Of a stretch of 64,000 bases of DNA, positions 62,105 through 64,000 are shown piece after piece (position 1 is the first letter of the stretch; every line of letters starts with the position of its first letter). The stretch is from Neokomagataea thailandica NBRC 106555 (lineage in GTDB: Bacteria; Pseudomonadota; Alphaproteobacteria; Acetobacterales; Acetobacteraceae). Both the position numbers and the translations under genes were made by a program. The stretch spans positions 62,001 through 126,000 of the forward strand of contig NZ_BCZB01000003.1 in the NCBI RefSeq assembly GCF_001598495.1. The letters are read 5' to 3'. The notes under the pieces were generated by a model. That model made no database searches and was not told the DNA's origin. It was given only the letters and a program-made list of their open reading frames with translations.

Positions 62105-63546
62105 GTAATGCCGCAACATATTTTACTTCAAGTGAACGCCCCATCATTCGGCATGCAGATGATGTGTCCGCCATTATTAATAATGGCCCTCAAGGGAAAA
62201 GCCATGCGAATATCGTAGTTGCATTGGCATTGGGGGGTGTTTTCCTTGATGCATATGATCTGACAACACTGTCTTATGGTATTGAAGACGTTAAAAGCCA
62301 TTTCCATCTTTCGAATGCGGCTGTGGGGCTAGTTGCAGCGGCACTGAATGCGGGAACGATTATTGGCAGCCTAGTCGGCGGATGGTTAACAGATAGGATC
62401 GGCCGTTATGCCGTGTTTATGGCGGATATGGCCTGCTTCGTTGTTGCGGCGCTCGTTGCAGGGTTTGCGCCGAGCGCGACTATCCTGATCCTTGCGCGTT
62501 TGGCAATGGGTTTCGGGGTGGGGATGGATTTGCCTGTTGCAATGGCCTTCCTCGCAGAATTTTCTAAATTATCCGGCAAAGGGAGCAAAGCGTCACGTGC
62601 TGCGGCGTGGTGCCCTGTATGGTATGCCGCATCATCGGCTTGCTTCCTCTTGGTCTTTGGTTTGAGTAATATTCTGCCATCAGGGCATCCAGATTGGCTC
62701 TGGCGAGGGTCATTGGCTTTTGGCGCGGTTCCAGCGTTACTCATTATCTTTGTGCGTGGTCGATATATGAGTGAATCGCCGCTTTGGCTCGCGCGGCAAG
62801 GTGACTTAGAAAAGGCAGCCGCTATTTTGCGGAAGTCACATGGTGTTGACCCTGTGCTGGAGATACCCGTTGCAGAAGAAGAAATAAAAATAACACGGCC
62901 CAACCCATTATTTCTGTTTAAAAAACCTCTCTTGCGGCGAACAATTCTCATCAACATTATGACGCTGTCGAGTGCGTTTTCTTACTCGGCCATTGCTTTC
63001 CAAAGTCCTAGTCTTTTACGTAGCATCCTACATTTGGATACGTTTCACGTTTTAATAGCAACGATTGTATTAAATTTGGTCTTTGCATTTACTGGAGGTT
63101 TGATAGGTGTGCGGTTGACGCGGGTTTTATCATCACGCTCATTATCGATCGCGGGATATGTCTTGCAGGTTGTTTCTCTTGCAGCGTTAGCGCTGGCTAG
63201 TCGTTCGGATAGTGTTTTGGGCGCAGTAATCGTTTTTGCAGGCTTTGCAGGGTTTTTGTTTGCTCAAGGATTTGGTCCTGGTTGCCAGTTAATGGTCTAT
63301 CCGACGCTCAGTTATCCGACGGAACTGCGAGGATCAGGTATTGGTCTTGCGCGATTGCTGTCAGGCATTGGTGCCACGGTCGCCCTTGCGTTTCTGCCTA
63401 AGATTTACGCAGCATTTGGAAGTAATTTTTTCTGGATTGTATTGTTTGTTACCACGTTGCCGCTAGTCACCCATTTTGTACTGCGTTGGGAGGTCTTTGG
63501 GTATGATACAGATACAGATTTGAAACTGCGGCCTCATAATGCATGA
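62101..63546 (+). CDS. MFS transporter, aromatic/organic-acid symporter type
   Basis: A 481-residue, 12-helix major facilitator. The N-terminal LGGVFLDAYDLTTLSYGIED carries the D-x-Y-D pattern of AAHS/sugar-type carriers, with loop motif GGWLTDRIGRY near 95 and RLAMGFGVGMDLPVA near 140. A long central cytosolic loop spans about 230-265. The ATG overlaps the previous stop. As the last gene of the sulfur operon it probably imports an organosulfur compound, in place of an ABC importer. Confidence 0.85.
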   Translation: MSNAATYFTSSERPIIRHADDVSAIINNGPQGKSHANIVVALALGGVFLDAYDLTTLSYGIEDVKSHFHLSNAAVGLVAAALNAGTIIGSLVGGWLTDRIGRYAVFMADMACFVVAALVAGFAPSATILILARLAMGFGVGMDLPVAMAFLAEFSKLSGKGSKASRAAAWCPVWYAASSACFLLVFGLSNILPSGHPDWLWRGSLAFGAVPALLIIFVRGRYMSESPLWLARQGDLEKAAAILRKSHGVDPVLEIPVAEEEIKITRPNPLFLFKKPLLRRTILINIMTLSSAFSYSAIAFQSPSLLRSILHLDTFHVLIATIVLNLVFAFTGGLIGVRLTRVLSSRSLSIAGYVLQVVSLAALALASRSDSVLGAVIVFAGFAGFLFAQGFGPGCQLMVYPTLSYPTELRGSGIGLARLLSGIGATVALAFLPKIYAAFGSNFFWIVLFVTTLPLVTHFVLRWEVFGYDTDTDLKLRPHNA

Positions 63547-63926
63547 CGTGATTTATATATAATGATTACTATAGGTTTTATGATTTATTATATATTTTAA
63601 ATACACCCACATCATTTTGGATCTTGTGGGTGTATAATTATTATTTAGATTCAATGCTGTATGAAATTTTTCGATAAATTTTCCACAAAAATTCTCTTTT
63701 GTAAAAACCATCATTAATAACTATTAAAAATGTATGTTTTAATCAATTATGATTCATTGTACGAATTTATATAACAAATTTAGGATTAAACTTTATGATT
63801 CGATGTTTTTGCACGTGTCCGTATTCTCCGACCTTCGAGGGCGTTAGGCTGGTGAAGTTTTTTTTGTAAGTTACGGTTATACGCTCCCATAAAGGCAGTA
63901 TAACCTGAGGTATCAGGATAAAAATT
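63547..63926. promoter_or_regulatory. Promoter region with an inverted repeat before the right-edge gene
   Basis: The left part of this gap is AT-rich. A perfect 8-base inverted repeat, ggttatac (63875-63882) with gtataacc (63898-63905), lies 21 bases before the ATG at 63927 and may be an operator or leader hairpin. caggat at 63915-63920 is a usable ribosome-binding site. No other gene is seen. Confidence 0.45.
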
Positions 63927-64000
63927 ATGTTGCGAAATGGAACGATCGCGCCACAGCCACTTTTATTAGGATTATATCTTGTTGTTGGAGCTGGATATTC
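63927..64000 (+). CDS. Start of a membrane protein, possibly a membrane-bound PQQ dehydrogenase (truncated by window edge)
   Basis: Only the first 24 codons are inside the window: an ATG with a ribosome-binding site about 6 bases upstream, then a hydrophobic helix (LLLGLYLVVGAGYS). This is like the first membrane helix of the glucose/quinate/shikimate family of PQQ-dependent dehydrogenases, common in acetic acid bacteria. The identification is a guess from a short stretch. Confidence 0.4.
   Translation, partial: MLRNGTIAPQPLLLGLYLVVGAGY

Overview
The window reads as chromosomal DNA of an acetic acid bacterium (Acetobacteraceae); the genus is not resolved. The reasons are the combination of a GH68 levansucrase, an OprB-type sugar porin, an L-idonate 5-dehydrogenase, a large TonB receptor, a secreted protein with a Hint domain, the DUF1656/HlyD/NodT efflux set and a DUF6538-type integrase relic, all with moderate GC content. 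Most genes are intact and tightly packed. Decayed mobile DNA lies at two tRNA genes and between several operons.

Layout. 1-8.4 kb: a purine/urate catabolism cluster (HpxW-like oxamate amidohydrolase, guanine deaminase, LysR regulator, Rieske oxygenase, flavoprotein, OHCU decarboxylase, HIU hydrolase, NCS2 permease). It has no canonical urate oxidase, so the flavoprotein and/or the Rieske protein are the candidates for that step. 8.6-14.3 kb: a five-gene minus-strand operon (Gfo/Idh/MocA dehydrogenase, MHS transporter, 2-keto-pentenoate-type hydratase, D-2-hydroxyacid dehydrogenase, OprB porin), probably for uptake and breakdown of a sugar or sugar acid. 15-23.5 kb: a beta-propeller protein, a catalase, a large TonB receptor and L-idonate dehydrogenase. 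23.7-24.8 kb: a broken IS6-family transposase and a DUF6538-type integrase relic beside tRNA-Leu(UAA), probably a decayed island boundary.

24.8-33.4 kb: a YgjP-like hydrolase, a YcgN-like protein, and a strikingly degenerate ABC locus (short permease, binding protein, ATPase lacking Walker A lysine and signature motif). These are followed by DUF883 and holin-like membrane proteins, a DUF1656/HlyD/NodT efflux operon, and a 54-aa ORF coupled to a CbpA-like DnaJ protein. 33.5-39.3 kb: a POT peptide transporter, an AT-rich glycosyltransferase, a zinc-type alcohol dehydrogenase, a UbiH-like hydroxylase and a nitroreductase. 39.4-43.8 kb: a histidine operon hisB-(DUF2628)-hisH-(GNAT-hisA fusion)-hisF-hisE-HIT, then tRNA-Glu(CUC).

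43.9-45.5 kb: a graveyard containing an IS6-family relic, a multiply frameshifted phage virion morphogenesis gene and a possible structured RNA. 45.6-56.3 kb: a surface/exoprotein region with a Hint-domain protein, a TpsA/TpsB two-partner secretion pair and a levansucrase. The TpsA signal peptide is out of frame with its natural ATG across a run of seven A residues, which could be a phase-variable switch, a mutation or a sequencing error. A second IS6-family relic at 56.6 kb lies in the orientation expected if the 44.2-56.6 kb segment had been inverted through one element. 57-63.5 kb: an organosulfur operon (SfnB/DszC-like, NtaA-like, SsuD, a FAD/NAD(P)-binding protein and an MFS transporter) without an obvious flavin reductase. 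The right edge holds the first codons of what may be a membrane PQQ dehydrogenase.
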